From: Vibrio sinaloensis DSM 21326
Lineage (GTDB): Bacteria > Pseudomonadota > Gammaproteobacteria > Enterobacterales > Vibrionaceae
DNA: 64,000 nt
Direction: 5' to 3'
Assembly: GCF_000189275.1 (NCBI RefSeq)
Contig: NZ_AEVT01000072.1
Location: forward strand, 1-64,000
Shown: in pieces, positions 8,646 through 18,117 of the stretch
How the letters are laid out: each line of letters opens with the position of its first letter
Position numbering within the stretch: position 1 is the stretch's first letter
Notes under the pieces: model-generated
Told to the model about the DNA's origin: nothing
The model's input: only the letters and a program-made list of their open reading frames with translations
Databases searched by the model: none
Position numbers and translations under genes: made by a program

Positions 8646-10259
8646 ATGTCTAGAGCCAGTTTGGCGGCAGGAGACCCCTGCATTTCTAATGTCGATACTT
8701 CGACGTCTACCGTTAACATTACAACGGCGAAATCCCTAAGTTCCCAACTTCAACTTTCTAACCCTGTTTTTTGGATCAGTGGCAGTTTCCTGTCTTTGTT
8801 CGTCCTGCTTGCGTTTATTAGCACAGATAGGCTCAGTGAACTTGTCAACAGTGGTTTTATTTACGCGACCCAGTATTTTGGTGGCTACTGGCAGATTCTT
8901 CTACTCGTTAACTTTGTGATGGCGTTGTACTTAGCACTTGGTCAAACAGGTTACGTACGACTAGGCGGAGTTGCGGCACCAGAAATGAGTACCTTCAAAT
9001 GGCTGTCGATATTACTGTGTACGTTGCTCGCCGGTGGTGGTGTCTTTTGGGCTGCCGCCGAGCCGATTGCTCATTATGTGTCTGCACCACCACTTTATGG
9101 TCAAGATGAGCCGCGTGAAATGGCAATCAATGCACTTGCGCAGTCGTTTACCCACTGGGGCTTTCTCGCTTGGGCAATTCTCGGCGCTTTATCTTCAATT
9201 GTCTTGATGTATCTGCATTATGAAAAAGGGTTACCGTTAAAGCCGCGTACTCTGCTGTATCCTGCTTTAGGCGAGAAAGCGATGCATGGCTGGATAGGCA
9301 ATCTCACGGATGGACTAAGCATTATCGCTGTTGCAGCAGGCACAATCGGACCAATCGGTTTCCTTGGTTTACAAATTAGTTATGCTCTGCATGCCTTGTT
9401 TGCTATCCCTGACACTTTACTCACCCAGACTTTAGTGATTCTAGGTGCAATGGCGATTTATACTTTGTCTGCGTTGAGCGGATTGAGTAAAGGGATCCAA
9501 ATTGTGAGTCGCTACAACATCGTTTTATCGCTCGCTTTGGTGCTCTTCATCCTGATTGCAGGACCGACTCGATTCGTGATTGACGGTTATATTCAAGGTG
9601 TTGGGCGCATGTTGGATAACTTTATTCCAATGGCGCTTTATCGTGGTGATGAGAATTGGCTAAGCTGGTGGACAGTCTTTTTTTGGGGTTGGTTTATTGG
9701 TTATGCCCCTATGATGGCGATTTTTATCGCTCGAATTTCGCGCGGTAGAACCATACGTCAGTTAATCTTAGCGATCAGTGTGACGGCACCCCTGATTACC
9801 TGCTTTTGGTTTAGTATTGTCGGTGGCTCTGGTCTTGCGTTTGAACTGGCGAATCCAGGTAGTGTGCAAGCTGGATTTGAAGGCTTTAATCTTCCTGGAG
9901 CGTTGCTCGCTATGACTCAACAACTGCCATTTCCCTTGTTGATCTCAATACTATTTCTAATTTTGACCACGACCTTCATTGTAACCACTGGTGATTCAAT
10001 GACATACACCATTTCAGTCGTGATGACTGGAGAGAGTCAACCTAATGCGGTGATTCGTTGCTTTTGGGGCATTGTAATGGGCGCCATCGCGATCGTTCTG
10101 ATTTCAATCGGAGAAGGTGGCATCTCTGCGCTGCAATCCTTTATTGTGATCACTGCAGTACCGGCCTCGTTGATCATTTTACCTTCCTTATGGAGCGCGC
10201 CTAAGTTCGCTGGTTTAATGGCTAGGCAGCAAGGCATTGTGCGCGAAAGTATGAATTAA
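8646..10259 (+). CDS. BCCT-family transporter (betaine/choline/carnitine type)
   Basis: BCCT carriers take up quaternary ammonium or sulfonium compounds such as glycine betaine, choline or DMSP, often with Na+. About 12 hydrophobic segments are visible from residue 41 on. The family signature is clear: WWTVFFWGWFIGYAP followed by FIARISRGRTIRQLI. The substrate-site glycine stretch that often reads GMGIGLLFW in BCCT proteins is here AGGGVFWAAAEP. The C-terminal tail after the last membrane segment is short, so the long osmosensing tail of BetP is absent. Substrate cannot be assigned. It is a single gene with its own leader and terminator. Confidence 0.9.
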   Translation: MSRASLAAGDPCISNVDTSTSTVNITTAKSLSSQLQLSNPVFWISGSFLSLFVLLAFISTDRLSELVNSGFIYATQYFGGYWQILLLVNFVMALYLALGQTGYVRLGGVAAPEMSTFKWLSILLCTLLAGGGVFWAAAEPIAHYVSAPPLYGQDEPREMAINALAQSFTHWGFLAWAILGALSSIVLMYLHYEKGLPLKPRTLLYPALGEKAMHGWIGNLTDGLSIIAVAAGTIGPIGFLGLQISYALHALFAIPDTLLTQTLVILGAMAIYTLSALSGLSKGIQIVSRYNIVLSLALVLFILIAGPTRFVIDGYIQGVGRMLDNFIPMALYRGDENWLSWWTVFFWGWFIGYAPMMAIFIARISRGRTIRQLILAISVTAPLITCFWFSIVGGSGLAFELANPGSVQAGFEGFNLPGALLAMTQQLPFPLLISILFLILTTTFIVTTGDSMTYTISVVMTGESQPNAVIRCFWGIVMGAIAIVLISIGEGGISALQSFIVITAVPASLIILPSLWSAPKFAGLMARQQGIVRESMN

Positions 10260-10274
10260 GTATGTGCTATTGAG

Positions 10275-10303
10275 AAAAAGCCGACCTAATGGTCGGCTTT
10301 TTT
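10275..10303 (+). terminator. Terminator after BCCT gene
   Basis: AGCCGACC-taat-GGTCGGCT between an A-run and a T-run. Confidence 0.92.
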
Positions 10304-10483
10304 GTATGCGTGATGCATCGATAAGAACTTTATATATTTCGGAAAAATTATGCTTATTTTGTGAATCTTTCGATTATTCCTAAGTTAAATGTTTTGTTAC
10401 ATTTACATCTGTTGGTGAGGCGCTCTGTAACAGTCTGTTTTCATTGGTTTTGAGCCACTCAAACAACACAAAGGAGAATAATA

Positions 10484-11887
10484 ATGAACGATTTAAGCTT
10501 AGGACAAAGCTCAAAGGTTGAACAACGACGTCAGATGCTACACAAAGGAATAAAAGTCGCTATTTTTGGCGTACCTCTGTTAGCTCTTGGTTTAACGATA
10601 AATAGCTCGGTGCTGATGACGGATGCGGGCTACAGCTATGTCCATCAGAATAACATCACCGGTGAGTTGGATGTGTTTACTGAGCCAGGCATTCACTTCC
10701 GAATGCCGTTTCTATCTAAGATTACTCAGTATGACCAAGTCATAACGGTCTCTTTTGGTAACAGCAAAGGCGAGGACTTTTATCAGCGACTCGATCCTGT
10801 TCAAGTACGTTTTGCGGATACTTATATCGGCCAGATCCCGGTAACCTTCCGCTTTAAACTCAGCAATGATCCCGAAGCGGTCAAAAAGATGCATCGAGAG
10901 TTTCGTAATAACAGTAATTTGATTGATGCGTTGTTGGTGAAGAATGCCCGAAACGTCACCGTGATTACGGCGACTCAATATACCGGTGAAGAATTCTTCC
11001 AAGGTGGTTTGAATCAGTTCAAATCCAAGTTGGGTGACCAGTTACGTGATGGTATCTACACCACAGAGCGTCGTCAGGTAGAGGTTGAAGAGTTAGATCT
11101 TGCTCCCGTTGGCGTTGATCAAGCGAATGCAAACCAGCTACAACGTACCAACCAATTGGTATGGAAAACCGTACCTGTGGTTGATGCGAGTGGTCAACCT
11201 ATTCGTCAAGATAACCCGCTACAGCAATATGGGATTCAAGTGACTCAGGTGACGATAGGCGATCCGCAACCCGAGAAGCAGCTTGATCAGTTGTTGGCAG
11301 ATAAGAAGCGCTTAGTCGCCGATCGGATTCGTGCGATTCAGGAGCAAGAAACGTCTAAGGCACAAGCAGAGACGGAGCAACTACGTAAAGAAATTCAACG
11401 TACGCGTGAAGTTCAAGATGCACAACGTCAAAAAGAGTTGGCGATCATTTCTCAGCAAAAAGAGGTTGAAGTTGCCCGTCAGATAGCGGAGCGAGAAATT
11501 GTCGAAGTAGAGAAGACCAAGCGCTTAGCGGAAGTCGAAAAAGAGAAAGAGCTGGCGATTGCGGAAGCCAACTTAGCGATTCAAAAAGCGAACGCTTTAT
11601 CGGCAGAATTTGAAGCAAAAGCGATTTTAGAAAAGGGTCGAGCAGAAGCCGAAGTCTTGAAAGAGAAGTACGCGGCACTGGGGGCTAACCGAGAAGTGTA
11701 CTTGGCAGAATTGAATCGAGACGTGGCGAATTCGCTATACAACAACCTGCAAAACTTCCAAGTGCAGATGCCGCAAAACTACATCGGAGGTGGTGACGAC
11801 ACGGGCCTGAAAACCAATCTTGATGTGATCACTGGATTTGGGGCATTAGGTTTAATGGATCAAACCAAGAAGGTTACACAGCAATAA
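10484..11887 (+). CDS. SPFH/band-7 domain membrane protein
   Basis: SPFH proteins form membrane-bound oligomeric scaffolds. This 467-aa protein has a short cytoplasmic start, one membrane segment at about 24-43, a band-7 fold (about 45-270) and a long charged alpha-helical region rich in Glu, Lys, Arg and Gln (about 275-410), likely coiled coil and reminiscent of flotillin or HflK/C. A Gly-rich tail follows. No NfeD-like or protease partner lies next to it, and it is a monocistronic unit with a good AAGGAG Shine-Dalgarno. The precise role is unknown. Confidence 0.82.
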   Translation: MNDLSLGQSSKVEQRRQMLHKGIKVAIFGVPLLALGLTINSSVLMTDAGYSYVHQNNITGELDVFTEPGIHFRMPFLSKITQYDQVITVSFGNSKGEDFYQRLDPVQVRFADTYIGQIPVTFRFKLSNDPEAVKKMHREFRNNSNLIDALLVKNARNVTVITATQYTGEEFFQGGLNQFKSKLGDQLRDGIYTTERRQVEVEELDLAPVGVDQANANQLQRTNQLVWKTVPVVDASGQPIRQDNPLQQYGIQVTQVTIGDPQPEKQLDQLLADKKRLVADRIRAIQEQETSKAQAETEQLRKEIQRTREVQDAQRQKELAIISQQKEVEVARQIAEREIVEVEKTKRLAEVEKEKELAIAEANLAIQKANALSAEFEAKAILEKGRAEAEVLKEKYAALGANREVYLAELNRDVANSLYNNLQNFQVQMPQNYIGGGDDTGLKTNLDVITGFGALGLMDQTKKVTQQ

Positions 11888-11942
11888 GAACATGGGTGCT
11901 CTAAAGCTTGATAAGCAAAAAGATCATGGCTAACCCAAAACT

Positions 11943-11970
11943 AAAAAAGCTGGCAAAGTGCCAGCTTTTT
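11943..11970. terminator. Bidirectional terminator between SPFH gene and frdD
   Basis: AGCTGGCA-aag-TGCCAGCT with six A before and five T after serves both converging transcripts. Confidence 0.9.
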
Positions 11971-11983
11971 CTATTTTCAAGTC

Positions 11984-12361
11984 TTAAATCATAAAGATGA
12001 AGATAACGGCTAATGCAGAGATTAAACCGGCAAAGGCATAACATGCTACTTTGCCAACCACACCCGTATGGAATTTAAGATCATGCATACCATGATGAAC
12101 ACGGTGCATTGCATGCCACATTGGCAGCGCTAGTGTACCGATGATAAACAGTGCACCAATAATGCTGGTGGCAAACTCAGAAACACGCTCATAGCTGAGT
12201 GCTTCTGTATCAATCACACCCAGTGGCGCAAGCACGCCAAGCACTAAAATAGTGACAGGAGTAATCATCGCAAACCAAGTGCCGCCTGCGCCAAATAGAC
12301 CCCACCAGATTGGCTCATCAGAACGTTTCGGTGCTCTATCTACAGAGTAATTCGGTTTCAT
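11984..12361 (-). CDS. frdD: Fumarate reductase membrane anchor subunit D
   Basis: FrdD, with FrdC, anchors the catalytic FrdAB dimer to the inner membrane and forms the menaquinol site. The 125-aa protein has three hydrophobic helices and the [13 protein letters not shown] segment typical of FrdD. It is the last gene of frdABCD, 12 bp after frdC, and is followed by a terminator. Confidence 0.95.
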   Translation of the reverse strand: MKPNYSVDRAPKRSDEPIWWGLFGAGGTWFAMITPVTILVLGVLAPLGVIDTEALSYERVSEFATSIIGALFIIGTLALPMWHAMHRVHHGMHDLKFHTGVVGKVACYAFAGLISALAVIFIFMI

Positions 12362-12373
12362 TGTTAAAGCTCC

Positions 12374-12757
12374 TTACACCACAACAAGTACAATGAGTGA
12401 GATAAATGCGACTGCGGCCCATTGGGTCAAAACGATAACTCGCTTATCAACAGGCTTGCCTTTCAGACGTATTGGCATTACTTGCGGCATCATGCTGAAG
12501 AAAGTTTGCGCATGCAGCAGGCTACCTGCGAGTGCAACGATGTTAATCGCAATCACAACTGGGTTGGCCATAAAGCCTAACCAAGTCTGCCAAGCTTCTG
12601 GGCCTTTCACTAAAGAACCTAAACCGAAAGTTAGGAATAGAGTGAATAGGATCAGTGGCAGTACCGTTGCTTCACGCAGCATGTAGAAGCGGTAAAACGG
12701 GTGGTTCTTCCACCAAGTACGTTTAACTTCACGAACGTAAGGTTTACGGTTACTCAT
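12374..12757 (-). CDS. frdC: Fumarate reductase membrane anchor subunit C
   Basis: FrdC is the second membrane anchor, with three hydrophobic helices, and carries the conserved TWWKNHPFYRFYMLREAT start region. ATG 12757 is chosen. It gives MSNRKPYVREVKRTWW (127 aa), sits one base past the frdB stop and has a strong GAGGAGG Shine-Dalgarno. A longer frame from 12835 overlaps the frdB end and adds residues unlike FrdC. Confidence 0.95.
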   Translation of the reverse strand: MSNRKPYVREVKRTWWKNHPFYRFYMLREATVLPLILFTLFLTFGLGSLVKGPEAWQTWLGFMANPVVIAINIVALAGSLLHAQTFFSMMPQVMPIRLKGKPVDKRVIVLTQWAAVAFISLIVLVVV

Positions 12758-12758
12758 C

Positions 12759-13523
12759 TTACGCCTCCTCTGCTGTTTTCGTTGGGGTGCCATCAGGCTT
12801 GAACATAGAGATAACGAAGTCCATTGAAGACTCAACTTTACCTTGGTTTACCGCAGCGGCTGGGTCTACGTTCTTCGGACATACATCAGAACAGTAACCG
12901 ACAAACGTACAACCCCAAGCGCCATTTTCACCATTGATCAATGCCATACGCTCAGATTTACCGTTATCACGGCTATCTAAGTTGTAGCGGTGAGCCAGTG
13001 TCAAAGCAGCAGGGCCGATAAACTCAGGGTTCAAGCCGAACTGAGGACACGCTGCGTAACACAGACCACAGTTGATACAACCAGCAAACTGTTTGTACTT
13101 CGCCATCTGTTCTGGTGTCTGCAAATTCGCGCCATCTTCAGGCTTACGGTCGTTACCAATGATGTAAGGCTTGATTGCTTCTAGGCGCTCGATAAACGGC
13201 GTCATATCAACAATCAAATCTTTCTCGATTGGGAAGTTTGCTAAAGGCTCGATCTTCACGCCATTTGGGTAATCACGTAGGAAGCTCTTACAAGCAAGCT
13301 TAGGTACGCCATTAACCATGATGCCGCACGAACCACAGATCGCCATACGACAAGACCAACGGTAAGAAAGGTCTTTGTCTAGGTTGTCTTTGATGTAGCC
13401 AAGGGCATCAAGTGTTGACATGGTTTCATCAAAGGGGACTTCAAAGGTCTGAAAATGCGGTTCTGCGTCTTTCTCTGGGTCATAACGCAGAATCTCTACT
13501 TTTTGGATGCGATTGGCTGACAT
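12759..13523 (-). CDS. frdB: Fumarate reductase iron-sulfur subunit
   Basis: FrdB carries electrons from menaquinol at FrdCD to the FAD of FrdA. The [2Fe-2S] ligands are C58, C63, C66 and C78. The later [12 protein letters not shown] and [11 protein letters not shown] motifs ligate the [4Fe-4S] and [3Fe-4S] clusters. At 254 aa it is slightly longer than E. coli FrdB, with a polar tail. Its ATG overlaps the frdA stop by one base (TAATG), which indicates translational coupling. Confidence 0.97.
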   Translation of the reverse strand: MSANRIQKVEILRYDPEKDAEPHFQTFEVPFDETMSTLDALGYIKDNLDKDLSYRWSCRMAICGSCGIMVNGVPKLACKSFLRDYPNGVKIEPLANFPIEKDLIVDMTPFIERLEAIKPYIIGNDRKPEDGANLQTPEQMAKYKQFAGCINCGLCYAACPQFGLNPEFIGPAALTLAHRYNLDSRDNGKSERMALINGENGAWGCTFVGYCSDVCPKNVDPAAAVNQGKVESSMDFVISMFKPDGTPTKTAEEA

Positions 13524-15340
13524 TACGCTTGCTCCTCTGCTTTCTTCTCTGCCGCTTTCGCCGCTTCTTCGGCTGCTGCTTTCTCTGCTGCTTCACCGTA
13601 TAGACGAGCTTTTGGTTGTGACTTAGTGATGGTCACCTTGCTGTAGTCGATAGTTGGTGCCGCATCTTCTTGGAAGAAGGCGAGAGAGTGCTTGAGGAAG
13701 TTTTCATCATCACGCTCAGTACAGTTGTCGTCAAGACGTTGGTGTGCACCACGAGACTCTTTACGTAGAATCGCAGAGTGAACCATAGCTTCAGCCACTT
13801 CGAGGCCGTAACCCACTTCGATAGCGTAAAGAAGGTCAGTGTTGAACACTTTGCCTTTGTCTTTGATGCTGATTTTCTTGTAACGTGCTTTTAGCTCAGT
13901 GATCTTATCGATCGTTGCTTGCATCAGGTCTTCTTGGCGGTAGATACCACAACCCGCTTCCATGGTGTGACCCATTTCAGTGCGAATATCCGCCCAGTTT
14001 TCATCGCCTTCTTGGTTCATTAGTGCGGCAATGCGTTCTTCCACGGCTTTAACTTGAGCTGCAATTGACTCTTCGTTCCAGCCTTTGAATTCTGCCGCGC
14101 GTTTCACGGCTTGTTCGCCCGCCACTCGGCCAAATACCACGAACTCGGCCAGTGAGTTCGAACCTAGACGGTTCGCACCGTGAAGGCCAACAGACGCACA
14201 CTCACCGACCGCGAATAGACCTTTAATGCGAGTTTCACATTCGCCGTTGGTTTCAATACCACCCATGGTGTAGTGAACAGTAGGACGAATTGGAATTGGC
14301 TCTTTGGCTGGGTCAACGTTCACGTACGCTTTCGCTAGCTCACAGATGAACGGTAGACGCTCTTGTAGGTACTCTTCACCAAGGTGGCGAAGGTCTAGAT
14401 GCACCACGTCACCAAGAGGGTGCTTGATGGTGTTGCCTTTCTGCTGCTCGTGCCAGAAAGCTTGTGAAACTTTGTCACGCGGACCCAGTTCCATGTATTT
14501 GTTCTTTGGCTGGCCAACTGGAGTTTCTGGACCCATGCCGTAATCTTGTAGGTAACGGTAGCCATTCTTGTTGACGATAATACCGCCTTCACCACGACAA
14601 CCTTCGGTCATCAGGATACCGGTTCCCGGTAGACCTGTTGGGTGGTATTGAACGAACTCCATATCACGTAGAGGAACGCCGTGACGGTAAGCCATCGCCA
14701 TGCCGTCGCCCGTTACGATACCACCGTTAGTGTTACAGTGGTAAACACGACCTGCGCCACCGGTTGCTAGTACAACGGATTTTGCTTTGATGGTAACTAA
14801 TTCACCTTCGGACATGTGAATGGCGATCAAACCTTGGACTTCACCTTCGTCTACAAGGAGATCGACCACAAAGTACTCATCAAAACGCTTGATGTTGTCG
14901 TACTTCATTGATGTCTGGAATAGGGTGTGAAGCATATGGAAGCCAGTTTTATCCGCCGCAAACCAGGTACGTTCAACCTTCATTCCGCCAAAGCGACGAA
15001 CGTTAACTTCTCCGTTTTCTTTACGGCTCCATGGGCATCCCCACTGTTCCATTTGAATCATTTCACGAGTAGCGTTCTCTACGAAGTACTCAACGACATC
15101 CTGTTCACAAAGCCAGTCGCCACCGCCAACGGTATCGTTGAAGTGGTTGTCTAGGCTATCTTCATCCTTGATAACTGCGGCTGAGCCACCTTCTGCAGCA
15201 ACCGTATGGGAGCGCATCGGGTAAACTTTCGAAATAAGTGCTACTTCTAAGTCAGGGTTTGCTTCAGCTGCTGCAATAGCAGTGCGAAGACCAGCGCCGC
15301 CTGCGCCGATCACTGCGATATCTGTGGTGATAATTTGCAC
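13523..15340 (-). CDS. frdA: Fumarate reductase flavoprotein subunit
   Basis: FrdA reduces fumarate to succinate in anaerobic respiration. The FAD-binding loop is [11 protein letters not shown] (11-21). His45 in [10 protein letters not shown] is the covalent FAD site. Substrate-site segments [21 protein letters not shown] and the later HYTMGGI and [12 protein letters not shown] are intact. At 605 aa it is close to E. coli but ends in a tail rich in Ala, Glu and Lys. It is the first gene of frdABCD and is divergent from epmA. Confidence 0.98.
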   Translation of the reverse strand: MQIITTDIAVIGAGGAGLRTAIAAAEANPDLEVALISKVYPMRSHTVAAEGGSAAVIKDEDSLDNHFNDTVGGGDWLCEQDVVEYFVENATREMIQMEQWGCPWSRKENGEVNVRRFGGMKVERTWFAADKTGFHMLHTLFQTSMKYDNIKRFDEYFVVDLLVDEGEVQGLIAIHMSEGELVTIKAKSVVLATGGAGRVYHCNTNGGIVTGDGMAMAYRHGVPLRDMEFVQYHPTGLPGTGILMTEGCRGEGGIIVNKNGYRYLQDYGMGPETPVGQPKNKYMELGPRDKVSQAFWHEQQKGNTIKHPLGDVVHLDLRHLGEEYLQERLPFICELAKAYVNVDPAKEPIPIRPTVHYTMGGIETNGECETRIKGLFAVGECASVGLHGANRLGSNSLAEFVVFGRVAGEQAVKRAAEFKGWNEESIAAQVKAVEERIAALMNQEGDENWADIRTEMGHTMEAGCGIYRQEDLMQATIDKITELKARYKKISIKDKGKVFNTDLLYAIEVGYGLEVAEAMVHSAILRKESRGAHQRLDDNCTERDDENFLKHSLAFFQEDAAPTIDYSKVTITKSQPKARLYGEAAEKAAAEEAAKAAEKKAEEQA

Positions 15341-15401
15341 AGTTATCCTCCAGTGTGAAATTGCGGAGTGTTCCGCTTGTTATAATTACATGGGGTAATT
15401 C

Positions 15402-15415
15402 CCCAAAAGTGGTAG
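15402..15415 (-). promoter_or_regulatory. Shared 14-mer upstream of frdA (possible NarP-type site)
   Basis: CCCAAAAGTGGTAG on the plus strand, 62-75 bases before the frdA start codon, recurs exactly 40-53 bases before dcuB (57722-57735). Extended by two bases to the left, TTCCCCA-AA-AGTGGTA resembles the NarL/NarP 7-2-7 palindrome with three to four mismatches. Its occurrence before two fumarate-respiration units suggests a common regulator. Confidence 0.5.
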
Positions 15416-15504
15416 GGCTAGTGTAGAAGAGCTGTTTTGGAGAAAAATTGATGTATTTAGGTTTTTGCTCCGGTAATGCATATAAGGGCATAAAAATTAT
15501 AGGT

Positions 15505-15524
15505 TATGTGACTGCAATCACGGC
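15505..15524. promoter_or_regulatory. CRP-like binding site
   Basis: TGTGA (15507-15511), a 6-base spacer, then TCACG (15518-15522) gives nine of ten core positions of the CRP palindrome. It could act on frdA (about 165 bases upstream) or on epmA (about 255 bases upstream). Confidence 0.5.
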
Positions 15525-15775
15525 AGCGGAGGTTTTACTTAATAAGGCTGTTAGCCTGACTTGTTAAGGGGCTGTTGCATGCCATTAGATCGGTCAATAA
15601 ATGGCTTTGTCTTGACGTTTTTTTGCTTTGTAATACGACAAATGCTTGCTTCATCAATGAGTATTGAAAGCGCTAGGATGGGAGATGCTCGACGATACAA
15701 CGAAGGTAACAATCTCTGGGCAAAAAGCGGCAAACTTGGTACTTTCGCTGCACTTGAATTGGGTGAGAACTAACT

Positions 15776-16747
15776 ATGCATACTGATTGGCAACCAACCG
15801 CATCGATTTTACAACTTCGACAACGAGCGAAGCTTATCAATCAAATTCGTCATTTCTTTGCAGAGCGTGATGTATTGGAGGTGGATACTCCGGCGATGAG
15901 TCACGCCACGGTAACAGACATTCACTTACATACTTTCCAAACTGAGTTTGTTGGGCCGGGGTATGCTGACGGTAGTAAGCTCTATTTTATGACCAGTCCT
16001 GAGTTTCATATGAAGCGCTTACTTGCGGCGGGAAGTGGCTGTATCTATCAGATCAATAAAGCATTTCGTAATGAAGAGAATGGCCGCTATCACAACCCAG
16101 AATTTACCATGCTTGAGTGGTATCGAGTTGGATTCACTCATCATAATTTGATGGATGAGATGGATAAGTTGCTTCAGTTAGTTCTCGCTTGTGGTGATGC
16201 TGAGCGGATGACTTATCAACAAGCGTTTATCAACGTGCTAGGCGTATGTCCGCTTGAAGCAACGATGACGGAACTCAAATTGGTTGCGAGTAGGCTGGGG
16301 TTAAGTGATATCGCTGAACCAGAGCAAGATCGAGACACACTATTGCAGCTTCTGTTTAGCATTGGTGTTGAAAGCAAAATTGGTCAACAAGTTCCAGCGT
16401 TTGTCTACGATTTTCCTGCCTCTCAAGCGGCACTCGCTAAAATTAACCTCGAAGATGATCGTGTTGCTGACCGATTTGAGGTTTACTTTAAGGGGATTGA
16501 GCTTGCTAATGGTTTCCATGAATTGGACGATGCTAATGAGCAACTGAAACGTTTTCAACAAGATAATAGTAAGCGTATTGAAATGGGCTTAGATCCTCAG
16601 CCTATCGATCATCACTTGATCGCAGCTTTAGAATCAGGCCTGCCGGAGTGTGCTGGTGTCGCTTTAGGTATCGATCGGCTGATTATGTTGGCGATCGGAT
16701 GTGATCATATCGATCAAGTCACCGCGTTTCCATTCCCACGCGCTTAG
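15776..16747 (+). CDS. epmA: EF-P-(R)-beta-lysine ligase EpmA
   Basis: EpmA (PoxA/YjeA/GenX) is a lysyl-tRNA-synthetase paralogue that activates (R)-beta-lysine and attaches it to Lys34 of elongation factor P. The 323-aa protein consists only of the class II catalytic core, without the tRNA anticodon domain. Motif 2 [21 protein letters not shown] and motif 3 [15 protein letters not shown] are clear. The partner enzyme epmB and the substrate efp are at 58.4-60.1 kb here. A GGGTGAG Shine-Dalgarno precedes ATG 15776. Confidence 0.96.
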   Translation: MHTDWQPTASILQLRQRAKLINQIRHFFAERDVLEVDTPAMSHATVTDIHLHTFQTEFVGPGYADGSKLYFMTSPEFHMKRLLAAGSGCIYQINKAFRNEENGRYHNPEFTMLEWYRVGFTHHNLMDEMDKLLQLVLACGDAERMTYQQAFINVLGVCPLEATMTELKLVASRLGLSDIAEPEQDRDTLLQLLFSIGVESKIGQQVPAFVYDFPASQAALAKINLEDDRVADRFEVYFKGIELANGFHELDDANEQLKRFQQDNSKRIEMGLDPQPIDHHLIAALESGLPECAGVALGIDRLIMLAIGCDHIDQVTAFPFPRA

Positions 16748-16894
16748 CGATTTGTGCAACAGATTCCTATTCTGAGAGCATTTGACTCGCCTAGGCCCGG
16801 TATCCTCGCTATACTCCCAATCTGAATTTTTAGTCTAGAGCTGCCAAAGCCTTCTTAACTGAAGCAGCAGCTCTATTATCAAAGAGCACAGGAC

Positions 16895-17329
16895 ATGCAA
16901 GAGTACATCGCATTTTTTCAAGAGAACATGATTCTATCGCTGGTATGGGTCGGTCTTCTCGTCGCCCTTATCATGAACATCGTTAAGTCTGCTACGGCAG
17001 CTTACAAAGAAATTACCGCTAATGAAGTCACCACATTAATGAACCGCGAGAATGGTGTGGTTGTTGATATCCGTACTCAAGATGAGTTCCGTAAAGGTCA
17101 TATTACCGATGCAGTTCACATTTTGCCGTCAGATATTAAAGCGGGTAACTTCGGTAGCCTTGAAAACCGTAAATCTGACCCAATTATCGTAGTATGCAAA
17201 ACAGGTCAGACAGCGCAAGAGAGTGCGAACCTTCTAGCGAAAGCAGGTTTTGAAAAAGTAAACTTGCTTAAAAACGGTCTGATTGCTTGGAATGAAGCGA
17301 ACCTTCCATTAGTGAAAGGTAAGAAGTAA
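16895..17329 (+). CDS. yibN: Membrane-anchored rhodanese-like sulfurtransferase (YibN type)
   Basis: This 144-aa protein has one N-terminal membrane segment (about 11-30) followed by a single rhodanese domain with the active-site loop VVCKTGQTAQ, Cys101. It should carry persulfide sulfur at the inner face of the membrane, although the acceptor is unknown. It precedes secB-gpsA-cysE as yibN does in E. coli. The grxC gene found between yibN and secB there is missing here, with only 158 non-coding bases in its place. Confidence 0.9.
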   Translation: MQEYIAFFQENMILSLVWVGLLVALIMNIVKSATAAYKEITANEVTTLMNRENGVVVDIRTQDEFRKGHITDAVHILPSDIKAGNFGSLENRKSDPIIVVCKTGQTAQESANLLAKAGFEKVNLLKNGLIAWNEANLPLVKGKK

Positions 17330-17349
17330 TTCAGGCGACTCATACTTGG

Positions 17350-17374
17350 AACGCTGATTGAAAAGTCAGCGTTT
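17350..17374 (+). other. Hairpin between yibN and secB
   Basis: AACGCTGA-N8-TCAGCGTT forms an 8-bp stem with no clear T-run. It may attenuate read-through or stabilise the mRNA end. Confidence 0.4.
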
Positions 17375-17487
17375 AACACTGAGAGATGTGAAGACTTCCA
17401 CGCTTTTGTGTGGATTCCTAGTCAGAACAAGCGCTCTCGGTTAGTCTCGAAACAGACTTATCAATCAAGGATTAAAGGATTTTTAAA

Positions 17488-17955
17488 ATGGCTGAAGCAG
17501 CACCACAACAAGAAGCTCAAAACTTCGCAATTCAACGTATCTTCCTAAAAGACGTTTCTTTTGAAGCGCCAAACTCACCAGACATGTTCCAAAAAGAGTG
17601 GAACCCAGATGTGAAACTGGACCTAGATACGCAAAGCCGTGAGCTAGCAGAAGGTGTGTACGAAGTCATTCTTCGCCTAACAGTAACGGTTAAGAATGCT
17701 GAAGAAACCGCATTCCTATGTGAAGTTCAACAAGGCGGTATCTTTACAGCAGAGAAAATGGAAGCTGGTCAGCTTGCACACTGTTTAGGTGCATTCTGCC
17801 CGAACATCCTATTCCCTTACGCACGTGAAACTATCTCAAGCCTAGTTGTTAAAGGTACGTTCCCACAACTAAACCTAGCGCCAGTAAACTTTGATGCTCT
17901 GTTTATGAACTACCTACAGCAACAAGCTCAGGCTGAAGGCCAAGCAGAAGCTTAA
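17488..17955 (+). CDS. secB: Protein-export chaperone SecB
   Basis: SecB is a tetrameric cytoplasmic chaperone that keeps pre-proteins unfolded and delivers them to SecA. Length is 155 aa, as in E. coli. The [13 protein letters not shown] segment and the [11 protein letters not shown] motif are conserved. Its Shine-Dalgarno is AAAGGA. It has its own terminator before gpsA. Confidence 0.98.
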   Translation: MAEAAPQQEAQNFAIQRIFLKDVSFEAPNSPDMFQKEWNPDVKLDLDTQSRELAEGVYEVILRLTVTVKNAEETAFLCEVQQGGIFTAEKMEAGQLAHCLGAFCPNILFPYARETISSLVVKGTFPQLNLAPVNFDALFMNYLQQQAQAEGQAEA

Positions 17956-17985
17956 TTCACTGACTCTGTTTCAGAGCGGTAATGA

Positions 17986-18027
17986 AATGCACAGAGCATC
18001 CTCGTCTTGATGCACTGTGCATTTTTT
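17986..18027 (+). terminator. Two-tier terminator after secB
   Basis: A nested hairpin AATGCACAG-a-GCATC with GATGC-a-CTGTGCATT encloses an 8-base loop and is followed by T-rich sequence, giving a stem of about 14 bp. Confidence 0.85.
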
Positions 18028-18117
18028 ATTTCAACTGGGTTCGAGTTTAGCTGTCAGTATCCTCGATGGGTATTTACAACTGAATTCTAGTCACTTAAAC
18101 GACAATCAGGCGGAACA

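Larger units (their letters stand above)
15341..15775. promoter_or_regulatory. frdA-epmA divergent intergenic region
   Basis: This 435-bp gap separates frdA (minus) and epmA (plus). It contains a GGGG-taatt-CCCC dyad (15392-15404), the frd/dcuB shared 14-mer (15402-15415) and a good CRP-like palindrome (15505-15524). I looked for an FNR site (TTGAT-N4-ATCAA) and found only a lone TTGAT near 15450. A short open frame reaching to two bases before epmA (ending 15773) is not supported as a gene. Confidence 0.6.

Noticed and set aside
12758..12835. N-terminal extension of FrdC
   Set aside because: The extra residues overlap the frdB 3' end, and the downstream ATG 12757 has a near-perfect Shine-Dalgarno and the conserved FrdC start.
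15444..15460. FNR box upstream of frdA
   Set aside because: Only one TTGAT half is present; the matching ATCAA half is absent at the right spacing.
15561..15773. 70-codon open frame ending two bases before epmA, a possible leader peptide
   Set aside because: Its hydrophobic then mixed composition resembles no family, it has no good Shine-Dalgarno, and it runs over the promoter region. Its position is suggestive but not enough.
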